From assembly GCF_030486405.1 (NCBI RefSeq), contig NZ_CP129613.1, positions 4,030,001 through 4,094,000 on the forward strand: a DNA stretch of 64,000 bases, read 5' to 3'. Origin of the DNA: Mycolicibacterium sp. HK-90 (GTDB taxonomy: Bacteria; Actinomycetota; Actinomycetes; Mycobacteriales; Mycobacteriaceae). Of the stretch, positions 17,121-26,241 are shown piece after piece. Numbering within the stretch: the first letter of the stretch is position 1; each line of letters starts with the position of its first letter. The notes beneath the pieces were generated by a model that saw only the letters and a list, made by a program, of their open reading frames with translations, did not search any database and had not been told where the DNA came from. The position numbers were made by a program, and so were the translations under genes.

Positions 17121-18686
17121 ATGGACGCGACCGTCATCACCTGCGGTGCCGGAACCGAACTTCGTGCCCAGACGTTTCGGCGATGGGTGTGGGGTGCGGC
17201 CGGCATCAGCGTCGCCGGCGGCGGGACCGTCGGCGCGTTCCTGGCGTTCGCGGCGCCTATCGTGTTGAGCCCGACCGACACCCAACGCCTGCTGACGCGC
17301 GGAGGCACCGTGCTGATCGTGTTCCTTGCGGTCGCGGTTCCGGTGATGCTGAGGGTGCGGCGTCACCGGTTCGCCGCCAGTACCGCCTGGCTCAGCGAGG
17401 GCCGCCCACCCACCCCGACCGAGCAGCGGATGACGCTGGGCGCCTCGGGTGAGGCGGTGCGATTGTCAGGCGCGGTATGGGGTGTCGGCGCGGTGGTCTT
17501 CGGGTCGCTGGCGCTCACGCAGCAGGTGTCCACCGCCGTGTACATCTTCAGCGTCGTGGCCCTGGGCGGCATCTCGACCAGTGCGGTCTGGTACCTGGTC
17601 GTCGAACGGGTGATGCGTCCGGTGTCGGCCCGGGCGCTCGACGGCGCGGCCCCGGACCGGCAGTTCGGGCCGACGATCGGGCGCAGGCTGATGATGGCGT
17701 GGCTGCTGGCCACCGGGGTCCCCTTGTTCGGCGTCGCGGTGCTGGCGGCCGGCTATCTGGCCGGCGTCGGTTTCCGGGCCCACCGGACCTTCGCGGCCAT
17801 CCTGATCCTGGTGGCAGTGGCGATCGTGGTGGGTCTGTTCGCCATTCTGATCGCCATCCGCTCGGTCACCGAGCGGGTGACCGCGCTGCGCCGCGCGCTG
17901 GCCCAGGTGCGGGCGGGTGACTTCGGCGCACGGGTCGAGGTTGACGACGCGAGCGAAATCGGACGGCTCCAAGCCGGTTTCAACACCATGGCGGCGGGGC
18001 TGGCCGAACGCGAACGCATTCGCGACACCTTCGGCACCTACGTGGATCGCGATGTGGCCGAGCACATTCTGTGCGCCGCCGGGTCGGTGGAAGCCCAGGA
18101 GGTAGACGTCACCCTGATGTTCGTCGACGTCCGCGGATTCACCACACTCGCCGAACGGCTACAGCCCACCGAGGTGGTCACCACGCTCAACAGGTTGTAC
18201 GAGCGGATCGTCCCGATCGTGCACGAGCACGGGGGCCACGTCGACAAGTACGCGGGCGACGGCCTGATGGCGGTGTTCGGTGCGCCGCGACGCCAGGATC
18301 ATCACGCCGATGACGCGCTGGGTGCCGCGCTGCGGATCGCCGAGGCGGTGCGGGAGGAGTTCCGGGGCGCCCTCTCGGTGGGTGTGGGCCTGAATACCGG
18401 ACCGGTGGTAGCCGGAAATGTCGGCGGCGCAGGACGTTTGGAGTTCTCCGTGATCGGCGACGCGGTGAACGTCGCGGCCCGGGTCGAGACCGCGACCCGC
18501 CAGACCGGCGACACCGTGCTGCTCACCGCCGCCACATTGAGTCAACTGACCGGGGACACAGGCGGTTTCGAGCTGCGGCCGGGGTTGGCACTCAAGGGCA
18601 AGACCACCCCGGTGACGGTGTACGCGCCGGCGCTTCAGCGCTCGCCGTACTCGATCGGCGGTTCGGACGAATCGACCTTGCCGTAG
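17121..18686 (+). CDS. Membrane class III adenylate cyclase with HAMP domain
   Basis: 521 aa. Seen: six membrane helices in residues 20-250, a HAMP linker (about 245-300, ending near GFNTMAAGLAERERIRDTFG), then a cyclase catalytic domain with metal site MFVDVRGFT, substrate loop DKYAGDGLMAVFG and transition-state region VIGDAVNVAARVE. Known: the same architecture as the Rv1318c-Rv1320c/Rv3645 group, which makes cAMP. Lys and Asp of DKYAGDG are the adenine-selecting and second metal-site region. Its 3' end overlaps the convergent kinase gene by 52 bp. Confidence 0.92.
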   Translation: MDATVITCGAGTELRAQTFRRWVWGAAGISVAGGGTVGAFLAFAAPIVLSPTDTQRLLTRGGTVLIVFLAVAVPVMLRVRRHRFAASTAWLSEGRPPTPTEQRMTLGASGEAVRLSGAVWGVGAVVFGSLALTQQVSTAVYIFSVVALGGISTSAVWYLVVERVMRPVSARALDGAAPDRQFGPTIGRRLMMAWLLATGVPLFGVAVLAAGYLAGVGFRAHRTFAAILILVAVAIVVGLFAILIAIRSVTERVTALRRALAQVRAGDFGARVEVDDASEIGRLQAGFNTMAAGLAERERIRDTFGTYVDRDVAEHILCAAGSVEAQEVDVTLMFVDVRGFTTLAERLQPTEVVTTLNRLYERIVPIVHEHGGHVDKYAGDGLMAVFGAPRRQDHHADDALGAALRIAEAVREEFRGALSVGVGLNTGPVVAGNVGGAGRLEFSVIGDAVNVAARVETATRQTGDTVLLTAATLSQLTGDTGGFELRPGLALKGKTTPVTVYAPALQRSPYSIGGSDESTLP

Positions 18687-20206
18687 CTCATGATAGTCAG
18701 CCCGTCCGGCCCGACCTGGTATACGGCGCCGTCGGCGGGATTGGTGGCCACGAAGCCGTTGCCGGACCGTTCCGCTGTCGGGATCTGGAGGTTGGCGCCG
18801 TCGCTGAGCCGCTCACCACGGTAGGAGAAGCTGTCCGGACCGGACTGGCAGATCACCGCCAGTGAGGAGGCGGTCCGGATCACGGCGGCCGGGGTGGTGC
18901 CCTCGACGCACCGGGCGGTGTGGCCGACGAAACCCTGCTCGTCGGTGCCGCTGACGTTGGCGGTGGCCGATCCCGTGGCGGTCGTGGTGGTCGGCGACCC
19001 GGCGTTCGTTTCCGACGGGCTCGGCACAGTCAGCGTCTCCCGGGTGGATGCGCCGTCACCGCCACTGGCGAGGATCGCCGCCAGCACACCGGCGATGCCG
19101 AGCAGCCCGACCGACACCAGGATCAGGGTGAGCTGGGCGCGGGTGAGCCGCGGTTTACCCGCCGGGGCCGGCCGGTTCTGAGGTGGTGGCGGCGGTGGCG
19201 GTGGATACGGCGTGTAACCCGTGTGTTCGGGGTTGGGGTAGATCGACGAGAACTCGCGGGTGCTCGGCGGCTGCGGCTTCGGCGGCGCGGGGGGCGGTGT
19301 CGGTGCGGGCGGCGGTGCCACCGCGGGCACCGCCGGGATGACGGGCGCTGCGGGTGCGGGCGGCGTAACGCCGGTGGCGGCCGCCCGGGCGGCCTTGGCG
19401 AGTTCACCCGCACTGCCGTACCGGTTCGCGGCGTCCTTGGCCATCCCCTTGGCCACGACGTCGTCGAAGGCGCGCGGTATCCCGCGGCGCATGATGCTCG
19501 GCCGCGGCTGCGGGGAGAACATGTGCGCACTCATCAACTGGCGCAGATCGCCGGTCTCGAACGGGGGCCGGCCGATCACCATCTCGTAGAGCAGGCAGGT
19601 CAGCGCGTACACATCGGCGGCCGGACCCACCGGGTCCCCGGAGAACCGTTCCGGCGCCATGTAGGCGCTGGATCCGATCAGCACGCCCGTCATCGTGACA
19701 CTGGCCTCACCGCCGACGTGGGCGATGCCGAAATCCACCAGATAGGCGAAGTCGTCCGGGGTCAGCAGCACGTTCTCGGGTTTGATGTCGCGGTGCACCA
19801 GACCGTCGGCGTGTGCGGCGTCCAGGGCCGCGGCCACCTGCGCGACGATCGAGACCGCCCGTTCGGGGGTCAGGGGGCCGTTCGTGCGCAGCAGCTCCTT
19901 GACGCTGGCGCCCTCGACCAGTCGCATGTCGATGTACAGGACGCCGTCGATCTCGCCGAAATCGTGGACCGGGATCACGTGCGGTTCCTGCAGGCGCGCC
20001 GCCACCCGCGACTCACGCCGGAACCGCTCCTGAAAGCTCGTGTCCGCGGCGATCTCGGTCCGCAGCAGCTTGACCGCCACCATGCGTTCCTTGACGGTGT
20101 CGTAGGCCCGGTAGACCTCCCCCATTCCGCCGACACCGATCAGCGACTTCAACTCGTAGGGTCCGAACCGGGTGCCGAGGCGCGAGGCACCAGGGGGCGG
20201 GGTCAT
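18635..20206 (-). CDS. Receptor Ser/Thr protein kinase (PknE/H/J-like)
   Basis: 523 aa. Seen: kinase domain (about residues 17-275) with P-loop GVGGMGEVYRA, VAVKLL Lys, HRDIKPENVLL catalytic loop, DFG, and GSSAYMAPERFSG activation segment; a long Pro/Ala-rich juxtamembrane region; one membrane helix (about 375-400); then an external domain of about 100 residues with two Cys (TARCVEG ... AVICQSG). Known: mycobacterial receptor STPKs sense envelope signals and phosphorylate cell-wall and regulatory targets. Start at ATG 20206; the upstream in-frame extension is low-complexity. The last 52 bp overlap the adenylate cyclase gene. Confidence 0.92.
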   Translation of the reverse strand: MTPPPGASRLGTRFGPYELKSLIGVGGMGEVYRAYDTVKERMVAVKLLRTEIAADTSFQERFRRESRVAARLQEPHVIPVHDFGEIDGVLYIDMRLVEGASVKELLRTNGPLTPERAVSIVAQVAAALDAAHADGLVHRDIKPENVLLTPDDFAYLVDFGIAHVGGEASVTMTGVLIGSSAYMAPERFSGDPVGPAADVYALTCLLYEMVIGRPPFETGDLRQLMSAHMFSPQPRPSIMRRGIPRAFDDVVAKGMAKDAANRYGSAGELAKAARAAATGVTPPAPAAPVIPAVPAVAPPPAPTPPPAPPKPQPPSTREFSSIYPNPEHTGYTPYPPPPPPPPQNRPAPAGKPRLTRAQLTLILVSVGLLGIAGVLAAILASGGDGASTRETLTVPSPSETNAGSPTTTTATGSATANVSGTDEQGFVGHTARCVEGTTPAAVIRTASSLAVICQSGPDSFSYRGERLSDGANLQIPTAERSGNGFVATNPADGAVYQVGPDGLTIMSYGKVDSSEPPIEYGER

Positions 20207-20321
20207 TGCGCGATCCTTTCCGGTTGCACCACGCCCCCGGGCAGGGGCCGGCACACGGTCGTCTCGGTGACGAGGATAGTTCGACCGCGGCCCGGCCCGC
20301 CGAGACCGGTGTCCGGCCTCG

Positions 20322-21578
20322 TCAGTCGAACGACGAGTGCGGCGCCCCGATACCCGGGTCGATCTGCACCGGCCCGGACGCCGTCGGGGCGACCGGGAAA
20401 TCGAAGATGGCGGTGGGGATGTACACCGTCGCACAGGCATTCGGGATGTCCACCACTCCGGACAGCCTGCCCTCGATCGGCGCCGCGCCCAGCAGCAGAT
20501 ACGCCTGCTCCGGGCTGTAGCCGAACTTGGTCAGATAGTCGATGGCGTGTAGGCAGGCCCGCTGGTAGGACAGGTGCGAGTCGAGGTAGTGCTGCTCACC
20601 GTCCAGGGTGACCGACGTTCCGGAGAAGGCCAGCCACTCGGAGTACTGCGGGTCGGTGTTACCGGGCATGAAAATTGCGTTCTCGCTCACACCGTAGGTC
20701 TCCATCCCGCCGGGGATCACGTCCACTCGCAGGTCGATGAAGCCGCCCATCTCGATGGCGCCGCAGAAGGTGATCTCACCATCGCCCTGCGAGAAGTGCA
20801 GGTCGCCCACCGAGAGGTTGGCACCGTCGACGAACACCGGGTAGAACACCCGGCTGCCCTTGGTCAGGTTCTTGATGTCCTGGTTGCCGCCGTTCTCCCG
20901 CGGCGGTGCGGTACGGGCGGCCTCGGCGGCGGCCGTGGTGAACGCGTCGCCGGTCAACCCGCCGAGGATCGCGTCGCGCGGCTCGGGCGGCAGGGCCAGC
21001 GGCGGCACCCGGTCGGGGTCGGTGGCGATCAGCGCGGCCTCCCGGGTGTTCCAGGTGCCGAGCAGCTTGGCCGACGGCGCGGTGCCCATCAGCCCGGGGT
21101 GGACGATGCCGGTGAACTCGACGTGCGGCACATGGCGTGAGGTGGCCTTCTGCCCGGAGAAGTCCCAGATCGCCTTGTAGGCGTCGGGGAACTGATCCGT
21201 GAGGAATCCGCCGCCGTTGAGTTTGGGGAAGATACCGGTGTAGCCCCAGCCCTGGCCGGCCAGCGGCCCGGAATCCTCCTGCGGGATCGGGCCGACGTCG
21301 AGGATGTCGACGATCAGCAGGTCACCGGGCTTGGCGCCCTCGACGGCGATCGGTCCCGAGAGTACGTGCACCGTGGTCAGCGGTGCGTTGAGGATGTCGT
21401 CGGCCGAATCGTCGTTGACGATCGCCCCGTCGAACCACTCGCGGCAATGCACCCGGAACGAGTCGCCCTGTTTGACCGTCACCGCCGCCGGGATGTCGGG
21501 GTGCCACCGGTTGTGACCGAGCTTCTCCTGCTCGGTGAACTTCTTGGTCGAGTCGAGCGGGAACACAACTTCGGGCAT
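20322..21578 (-). CDS. fmdA: Formamidase/acetamidase
   Basis: 418 aa, the usual FmdA length. Seen: FmdA/AmdA family signatures (GHNRWHPDIPAAVTVKQGD, HVLSGPIAVEGAKPGDLL, HPGLMGTAPS, GDLHFSQGDGEITFCGAIEMGG). Known: hydrolyses formamide to formate and ammonia. It lies 18 bp downstream of an fmdB-type gene and at the 3' end of the catabolic cluster that starts at 30087, so released formamide may be one of its substrates. Very conserved; substrate preference (formamide over acetamide) is inferred from closer resemblance to FmdA than to AmdA. Confidence 0.9.
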   Translation of the reverse strand: MPEVVFPLDSTKKFTEQEKLGHNRWHPDIPAAVTVKQGDSFRVHCREWFDGAIVNDDSADDILNAPLTTVHVLSGPIAVEGAKPGDLLIVDILDVGPIPQEDSGPLAGQGWGYTGIFPKLNGGGFLTDQFPDAYKAIWDFSGQKATSRHVPHVEFTGIVHPGLMGTAPSAKLLGTWNTREAALIATDPDRVPPLALPPEPRDAILGGLTGDAFTTAAAEAARTAPPRENGGNQDIKNLTKGSRVFYPVFVDGANLSVGDLHFSQGDGEITFCGAIEMGGFIDLRVDVIPGGMETYGVSENAIFMPGNTDPQYSEWLAFSGTSVTLDGEQHYLDSHLSYQRACLHAIDYLTKFGYSPEQAYLLLGAAPIEGRLSGVVDIPNACATVYIPTAIFDFPVAPTASGPVQIDPGIGAPHSSFD

Positions 21579-21596
21579 ATGTCCTCCTTCAGGACT

Positions 21597-21887
21597 TCAG
21601 GGACGGGGCAACTTCTGATGCAGCGGGTTGGTGGTGACCTTCTGTCGCCGCATCCCCGGCGACGGGGCCGGCGTGGAGACGACGGCCGGGCGGTCGGCAG
21701 TGCCCCGAGTCGCGTCCTGCAGGGCCATCGCGGACCGGTCTGCGCGGCCGAGGTTCGGCGAGGAGATCATCCGGCGGGCCGCCGCGCCGCAGCCCGGGCA
21801 GTCGATCACGTCGGGGCGGGCGTTCATCGAGTACATCTTGTTCGTCACGCCGCAACCGGATTCGCAGCGAAATTCGTAGAGAACCAA
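21597..21887 (-). CDS. fmdB: FmdB-type zinc-ribbon regulatory protein
   Basis: 96 aa. Seen: N-terminal VLYEFRCESGC and, 20 residues on, DCPGCGAAARRM, a CxxxC...CxxC zinc ribbon of the FmdB family, then a disordered Pro/Thr tail. Known: FmdB proteins accompany formamidase genes and are suspected regulators. The likely start is TTG at 21887 with GAAGGA upstream; ATG is not available near the conserved start. Directly precedes fmdA. Confidence 0.85.
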   Translation of the reverse strand: MVLYEFRCESGCGVTNKMYSMNARPDVIDCPGCGAAARRMISSPNLGRADRSAMALQDATRGTADRPAVVSTPAPSPGMRRQKVTTNPLHQKLPRP

Positions 21888-22038
21888 CAGGTTTCCTTCA
21901 CGTTGCGGGGTACTCGTCTGTCGATGAACGTCACATTACCGACGCCCGCCCGCCTCGGCAGGGCAGTTGGAGAACAAAACACCGCAGCTCGATCAGGCTG
22001 TAGATCTCTACAGTGAAAGTCCCGGGGGTGGTACCCGG

Positions 22039-23262
22039 TTATGGCCGGGTACGCGGCGCTCGCCCCGCACCGGGCTGGATCGCCTTGTCCTGCACCGGCT
22101 TCGCCGCGGCGGTCCCGCCCATCCCCATGTTCCGGGCGGCCCACAGCGCGATCCGGAAGTTGGTCCGGTCGGTTTCGTCGAGCGGGTTGGCGCCGGTGAG
22201 TTCGGCGATCTTGGCCAGCCGGTTGCGCAGCGTGTTGACATGCACGTACAGCTGGCCGGCCGCCGTCGAGATGTCGTTGCCCGGGGCCAGAAACGCTTCC
22301 AGGGAGGACACCAGGTAGGCGTTGTTGAGCTTGTCGTGGTCGACCAGCGGCACCAGGAGGCGATGCACGAACGGCACCAGCCGGACTTTCGGCACCGCCG
22401 CCAGCAGTCCGTCGAGGGTCGCGATCTCCTCGATGTGCACCGGACGCCGCCACCGGATCCCCTCGCGCAACGCTTCCAGCGCCTCCGGAATCGCGTACAC
22501 CATGGCCTGCGCATCCGGTGCGATGGCCACCCCGCACACCAGATCGGAGGCGGCCAGGTCGGCGGCGAACTGCTCGGTCTGGGGGCACAGGGCCACGATG
22601 CGGTCGTCCAGTACCGCGACCGCGCCCGAATGGCGGTCCACGAGCTGGTGCACCCGGGTGTGGACATCGGAGGTGAACGCGCACACCGCGACCGGCGCAC
22701 CGGCCAGACCGGATCCGACGAGCGCGGTTTCGATCGGACCGACACCGAGGGTTCCCGCCACGAACCAGCGCAGTATCGATCCGAGGTCACGCTCCCGCGT
22801 ACCGATCTCCCGGTCGGCGATTCTCATCGAATCCGCCCAGTCCACGATCCTCCGGAACGGGACCGCGGCATGTTGCGCCAGCAGCGGAAGATCCTCGTCG
22901 AGGCAGGCCTGGACCAGCGCGGCCGGGGGTTCGTCGAACAGATCCCCCAGGCCGACGAGCAACGCGGTGACCCCGCGCCCGCTCAAGGTGGTGACGTAGC
23001 GCCGGATCGAATCCTCCGGCTGATCGGCTACGGGCACCCCGATGCTGAGAATCAGCTCCTCCCCCGACAGGTACTGCGACGGGTCGGTGAGTTCGGTGGG
23101 GTACACATAGCGGATCGGCCGGTCGAGATCGCGGATCGGTGTCAACGTGTCGACGTGCAGGCTCGGCTGGTCCAGGAGTTCCCTGAGCAGGACGGTGCCG
23201 TCGTGCGGAGTTGGCTGCACGGTCACACCGTCCCTGTCCCTCAGTAGGTCGTCGACGGACAT
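22039..23262 (-). CDS. PucR-family transcriptional regulator
   Basis: 407 aa. Seen: N-terminal PucR-like domain (MSVDDLLRDRDGVTV ... YVYPTELTDPSQYLSGEELI), a central sensor-like region, and a C-terminal helix-turn-helix (LYVHVNTLRNRLAKIAELTG) of the PucR/CdaR C-terminal type. Known: these regulators control purine, ureide, and amino-acid-derived catabolic genes. It is on the same strand, 60 bp downstream of the Rieske reductase gene, and probably controls the cluster 23323-30087; a candidate operator is at 30176-30204. Confidence 0.88.
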   Translation of the reverse strand: MSVDDLLRDRDGVTVQPTPHDGTVLLRELLDQPSLHVDTLTPIRDLDRPIRYVYPTELTDPSQYLSGEELILSIGVPVADQPEDSIRRYVTTLSGRGVTALLVGLGDLFDEPPAALVQACLDEDLPLLAQHAAVPFRRIVDWADSMRIADREIGTRERDLGSILRWFVAGTLGVGPIETALVGSGLAGAPVAVCAFTSDVHTRVHQLVDRHSGAVAVLDDRIVALCPQTEQFAADLAASDLVCGVAIAPDAQAMVYAIPEALEALREGIRWRRPVHIEEIATLDGLLAAVPKVRLVPFVHRLLVPLVDHDKLNNAYLVSSLEAFLAPGNDISTAAGQLYVHVNTLRNRLAKIAELTGANPLDETDRTNFRIALWAARNMGMGGTAAAKPVQDKAIQPGAGRAPRTRP

Positions 23263-23322
23263 CGGAATACTTCGGCAGGTGCGGCGGTCATGGCTGCGGA
23301 GTCTAGGGCCATGGCCGCGTTC

Positions 23323-24264
23323 TCACAGGTCGAGCGTGATCTTCCCACCGCGAGAACGGGATACGCAGATCATCATCGAGGTGTTCGCCGCGCGTTCGGC
23401 CTCGGTGAGCAGATCGTCGCGATGGTCGATCTCGCCGGCGAGCACCTTGGTCTCGCACGTGCCACAGAACCCGCCCGTGCAGGAGAACGCGGTGTCCGGA
23501 GCGACCTCCAGGACGGCTTCCAGCACGCTCTGGTCCGGCCGGACCTGCACAGTGGCACCGCTGCGCGCCAGTTCCACCTCGAACGCGCCGTCGCCGGCGG
23601 GATCAGCGGGCGGCTGCGGTGCGGTGGCGAACCTCTCGACGTGCAGTTCGACTGCCGGGTAGCGGGCGCTGAGCTCGCCGACGGCGGTCAGCATGGCCGC
23701 GGGGCCGCAACAGTAGACGTGGGTACCGGCCGGGCTGTCGGCGAACACCCGGTCGAGGTCGGGCAACCCCATCTCGTCCTGCGGGACCAACTCGACCCCG
23801 TCCATGCCGGCCAGTCGGTCGGCGAACGCCATCGCGGCCCGGTTGCGACCGCCGTAGACCAACGTGAACGCGGGACCTCCCGGGGCGCCGCGCAACTCGT
23901 CGATCATCGCCGATATCGGGGTGATGCCGATACCGCCGGCGATGAAGACGTAGCGAGCTGCCGGGCCCAGCGCGAAGGCGTTCTGGGGTGCACCGACCTC
24001 TACGACGTCCCCGATGCGCAGCATCTCGTGAATTTCGCGGGAACCTCCGCGCCCGTCCGCGACCCGCAGGACCGCGATCGTGTAGTGGTACGGATCGTCG
24101 CGGGGTCCGCACAACGAGTACTGCCGGACCCGTCCGGACGGCAACGTGATGGCGATGTGCGCACCGGCTGCCCATTCGGGCAGCCGGTCGCCGGTCGGGC
24201 TCGCGAGCACCACCGAGATCACCTCGGTGGCCTCCAGCCGCAGTTGAATGACGTGAAGCTTCAT
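23323..24264 (-). CDS. PDR/VanB-type oxidoreductase, reductase of the Rieske oxygenase
   Basis: 313 aa. Seen: flavin domain with RQYSLCGPRDD, NAD domain with FIAGGIGITPISAM, C-terminal plant-type ferredoxin domain with CTGGFCGTC and a later Cys (ICVSRS). Known: class IA phthalate-dioxygenase-reductase family; carries electrons from NAD(P)H via FMN and a [2Fe-2S] cluster to the Rieske terminal oxygenase. It starts 19 bp after the oxygenase stop, confirming the pair. Confidence 0.93.
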   Translation of the reverse strand: MKLHVIQLRLEATEVISVVLASPTGDRLPEWAAGAHIAITLPSGRVRQYSLCGPRDDPYHYTIAVLRVADGRGGSREIHEMLRIGDVVEVGAPQNAFALGPAARYVFIAGGIGITPISAMIDELRGAPGGPAFTLVYGGRNRAAMAFADRLAGMDGVELVPQDEMGLPDLDRVFADSPAGTHVYCCGPAAMLTAVGELSARYPAVELHVERFATAPQPPADPAGDGAFEVELARSGATVQVRPDQSVLEAVLEVAPDTAFSCTGGFCGTCETKVLAGEIDHRDDLLTEAERAANTSMMICVSRSRGGKITLDL

Positions 24265-24283
24265 GCGGGTCGCGGTCGCCGGC

Positions 24284-25342
24284 TCAGACGCGGGCGTGGC
24301 CGTTTTCGGCGGGAACCTCGGCCTGTGCCGCGATCAGCTCCCGTTCCTGCTGGATGGTCTGCACCGCGTGCTGCGTCGCGCGGCGATAGTTCAAGGTGTA
24401 GATGTCGGCCGGAGCCGAAACCTCGAACGCCTGCCCGGCCAGCGGAACCTCCTTGGGCTCAAGGCCTTCGAGCACCGGGGTGTCTTCGTTGAAGACCTTG
24501 GTCTCGATCTCCAGGATCTCGTCGACGGTTCCGCCCCGGAAGTCCTTGTCGGTCGCCACCGCCCAGAAGATGATGCATTTTTCGTAGCTCACGGGCGAGG
24601 GGAAGTCGACGAGATACCGCTTGCCCAGCGGCTCGCCGAAGTCGTAGAGGATGGTCGCGATGCCCGGCGCGTAGGAGTGGTAGTGCATCCAGGCGTCACC
24701 CACATCGGAGAAGTCCGAATCGGGGACCCCCGGATAGAAGTACGACGCCCACACCTCACGCCCGTCGCGTCTGACGGCGAGCTCGTCCACCACCGGGTTC
24801 ACCTCCCCCATCGACGGCGCGTGCACGAACGGGAAGTGCGCCATGTCCCGGAAGTTCTCGGTGGCCGCCATGAACCCGCACTCGGCGTGGATGGGCTGCG
24901 CCGCACGCCATTCCAGTTCCAGATCCGCGATCTCGGGGGGATGCGGTAGATCGAACACCGGCTCCCCCAGGCAGGTCCAGACATGCTCGAAGCGCTCGAT
25001 CACCGGATAGGACTTGATCTCCGCCTTCGGCGGAATCCGTTGCCCCTCGGCCAGTGACGGGATGCGAGCGCATTGACCGGTCTGACCGTCGAACTGCCAC
25101 CCGTGGTACGGGCAGGCGATGTTGTCGCCGACGACGGTGCCGTTTGCGAGATTGCCGCCCCGGTGGATGCAGCGTCGATCGGTCACCCGCGCCGCGCCGG
25201 TGGAATCCCGGAACACCACCAGGTTCTGGTCGAGCAGCGTGGCGGACTGCGGGGTGTCGATGTCCTGGGACCGGGCCACCACGAACCACACATGTTGGTA
25301 GGCCTCGCGCAACTTGTCCGGGGTCAATGCATCACGTTTCAT
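24284..25342 (-). CDS. Rieske non-heme iron oxygenase, catalytic subunit
   Basis: 352 aa. Seen: Rieske cluster ligands C58-x-H60 and C77-x2-H80 (CIHRGG ... CPYHGW), and the mononuclear iron motif DMAHFPFVH in the C-terminal domain. Its size and single-gene reductase partner fit VanA/phthalate-type oxygenases (demethylases or hydroxylases). ATG at 25342 follows AAGGAGAA. Located between the deacetylase-fold gene and the reductase. Substrate unknown; the operon suggests a nitrogen-rich compound. Confidence 0.92.
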   Translation of the reverse strand: MKRDALTPDKLREAYQHVWFVVARSQDIDTPQSATLLDQNLVVFRDSTGAARVTDRRCIHRGGNLANGTVVGDNIACPYHGWQFDGQTGQCARIPSLAEGQRIPPKAEIKSYPVIERFEHVWTCLGEPVFDLPHPPEIADLELEWRAAQPIHAECGFMAATENFRDMAHFPFVHAPSMGEVNPVVDELAVRRDGREVWASYFYPGVPDSDFSDVGDAWMHYHSYAPGIATILYDFGEPLGKRYLVDFPSPVSYEKCIIFWAVATDKDFRGGTVDEILEIETKVFNEDTPVLEGLEPKEVPLAGQAFEVSAPADIYTLNYRRATQHAVQTIQQERELIAAQAEVPAENGHARV

Positions 25343-25353
25343 CGGGATTCTCC

Positions 25354-26241
25354 TTACGGTTCGGCGGTCGCGTTCAGTTCGGGGCGGGTCAGCGTGCGCG
25401 GGGTCAGCGCCTGTTCGCGGACATGGCCGGCGAGCTCGGCCATCCCCGCGACCCACACGTCGTCCATGGCGCAGACGTCGGCGATGAACTCGCGCAACGC
25501 GGCTGCACGGCCCGGACGACCACTGAGGAAAGGATGGTTGGTCAGGATCCAGGCACCGCCGACATCACGCATCGCGTCGAGTTCGGCGCGCCACAGCTCG
25601 ATGGCCTTCGCGGGGGTTTCGATCAGTCCGGTACCGGAGAAGTCGGGGACAAAGCAGTACTGCTGCCAATCGTCCAACGCCCAGCTCACCGGCAGCTCCA
25701 CCAGAGCGGACCCGTCATCCACGGCCAGTTCGTACGGGTGGTCGGAGTCCATCAAGGTGGAGTCGTAGAGGAAGCCGAACTCAGCGAGCAATTTCGGTGT
25801 GTGCCAGTTCATCTCCCACATCGGGGCGCGATAGCCGACCGGTGTCACCCCCACCACGTCCTGCAGCGCCCGCAGGCCGCGCTCGAGGATCTCGCGCTCG
25901 GTCTGCTCGTCGACGCCGACCAACGACTCGTGCAGGTAGCCGTGGTGGGCGATCTCGTGGCCGGCCGCTGCGATGGACCGGATCGGTTCCGGATGCCGGT
26001 GTGCGGTGTAACCGGGCACGAAAAAGGTTGCCGGAACCTGCAAATCGTCGAGGATCGCCAGCAGGCGCGGAATGCCGACCAAGGGGCCGTACGCCTGGTG
26101 AGACATCGCCCCCATCCGGTCGGCGAAGGCCGGATCGGTGGTCAACAGCGGAGATTCGGCGTCCACGTCGAAGGTGAACGCGACGGCGCAGCGCTTTCCT
26201 TCAGGCCACGACACCGGCCCTGCGGGTGTCAAGGGAGTCAT
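25354..26241 (-). CDS. Polysaccharide-deacetylase-fold hydrolase, possible amide or ring hydrolase
   Basis: 295 aa. Seen: NodB-type motif 1 (FTFDVDAESP) and motif 2 (HHGYLHES), leaderless. Known: leaderless members of this fold in nitrogen catabolism include PuuE allantoinases and cyclic-imidase-like enzymes, which open amide rings rather than deacetylate sugars. The ATG overlaps the ureohydrolase stop by 4 bp and the Rieske gene follows at 11 bp, so a catabolic C-N hydrolase role is more likely than a cell-wall role. Inference, not shown. Confidence 0.85.
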   Translation of the reverse strand: MTPLTPAGPVSWPEGKRCAVAFTFDVDAESPLLTTDPAFADRMGAMSHQAYGPLVGIPRLLAILDDLQVPATFFVPGYTAHRHPEPIRSIAAAGHEIAHHGYLHESLVGVDEQTEREILERGLRALQDVVGVTPVGYRAPMWEMNWHTPKLLAEFGFLYDSTLMDSDHPYELAVDDGSALVELPVSWALDDWQQYCFVPDFSGTGLIETPAKAIELWRAELDAMRDVGGAWILTNHPFLSGRPGRAAALREFIADVCAMDDVWVAGMAELAGHVREQALTPRTLTRPELNATAEP

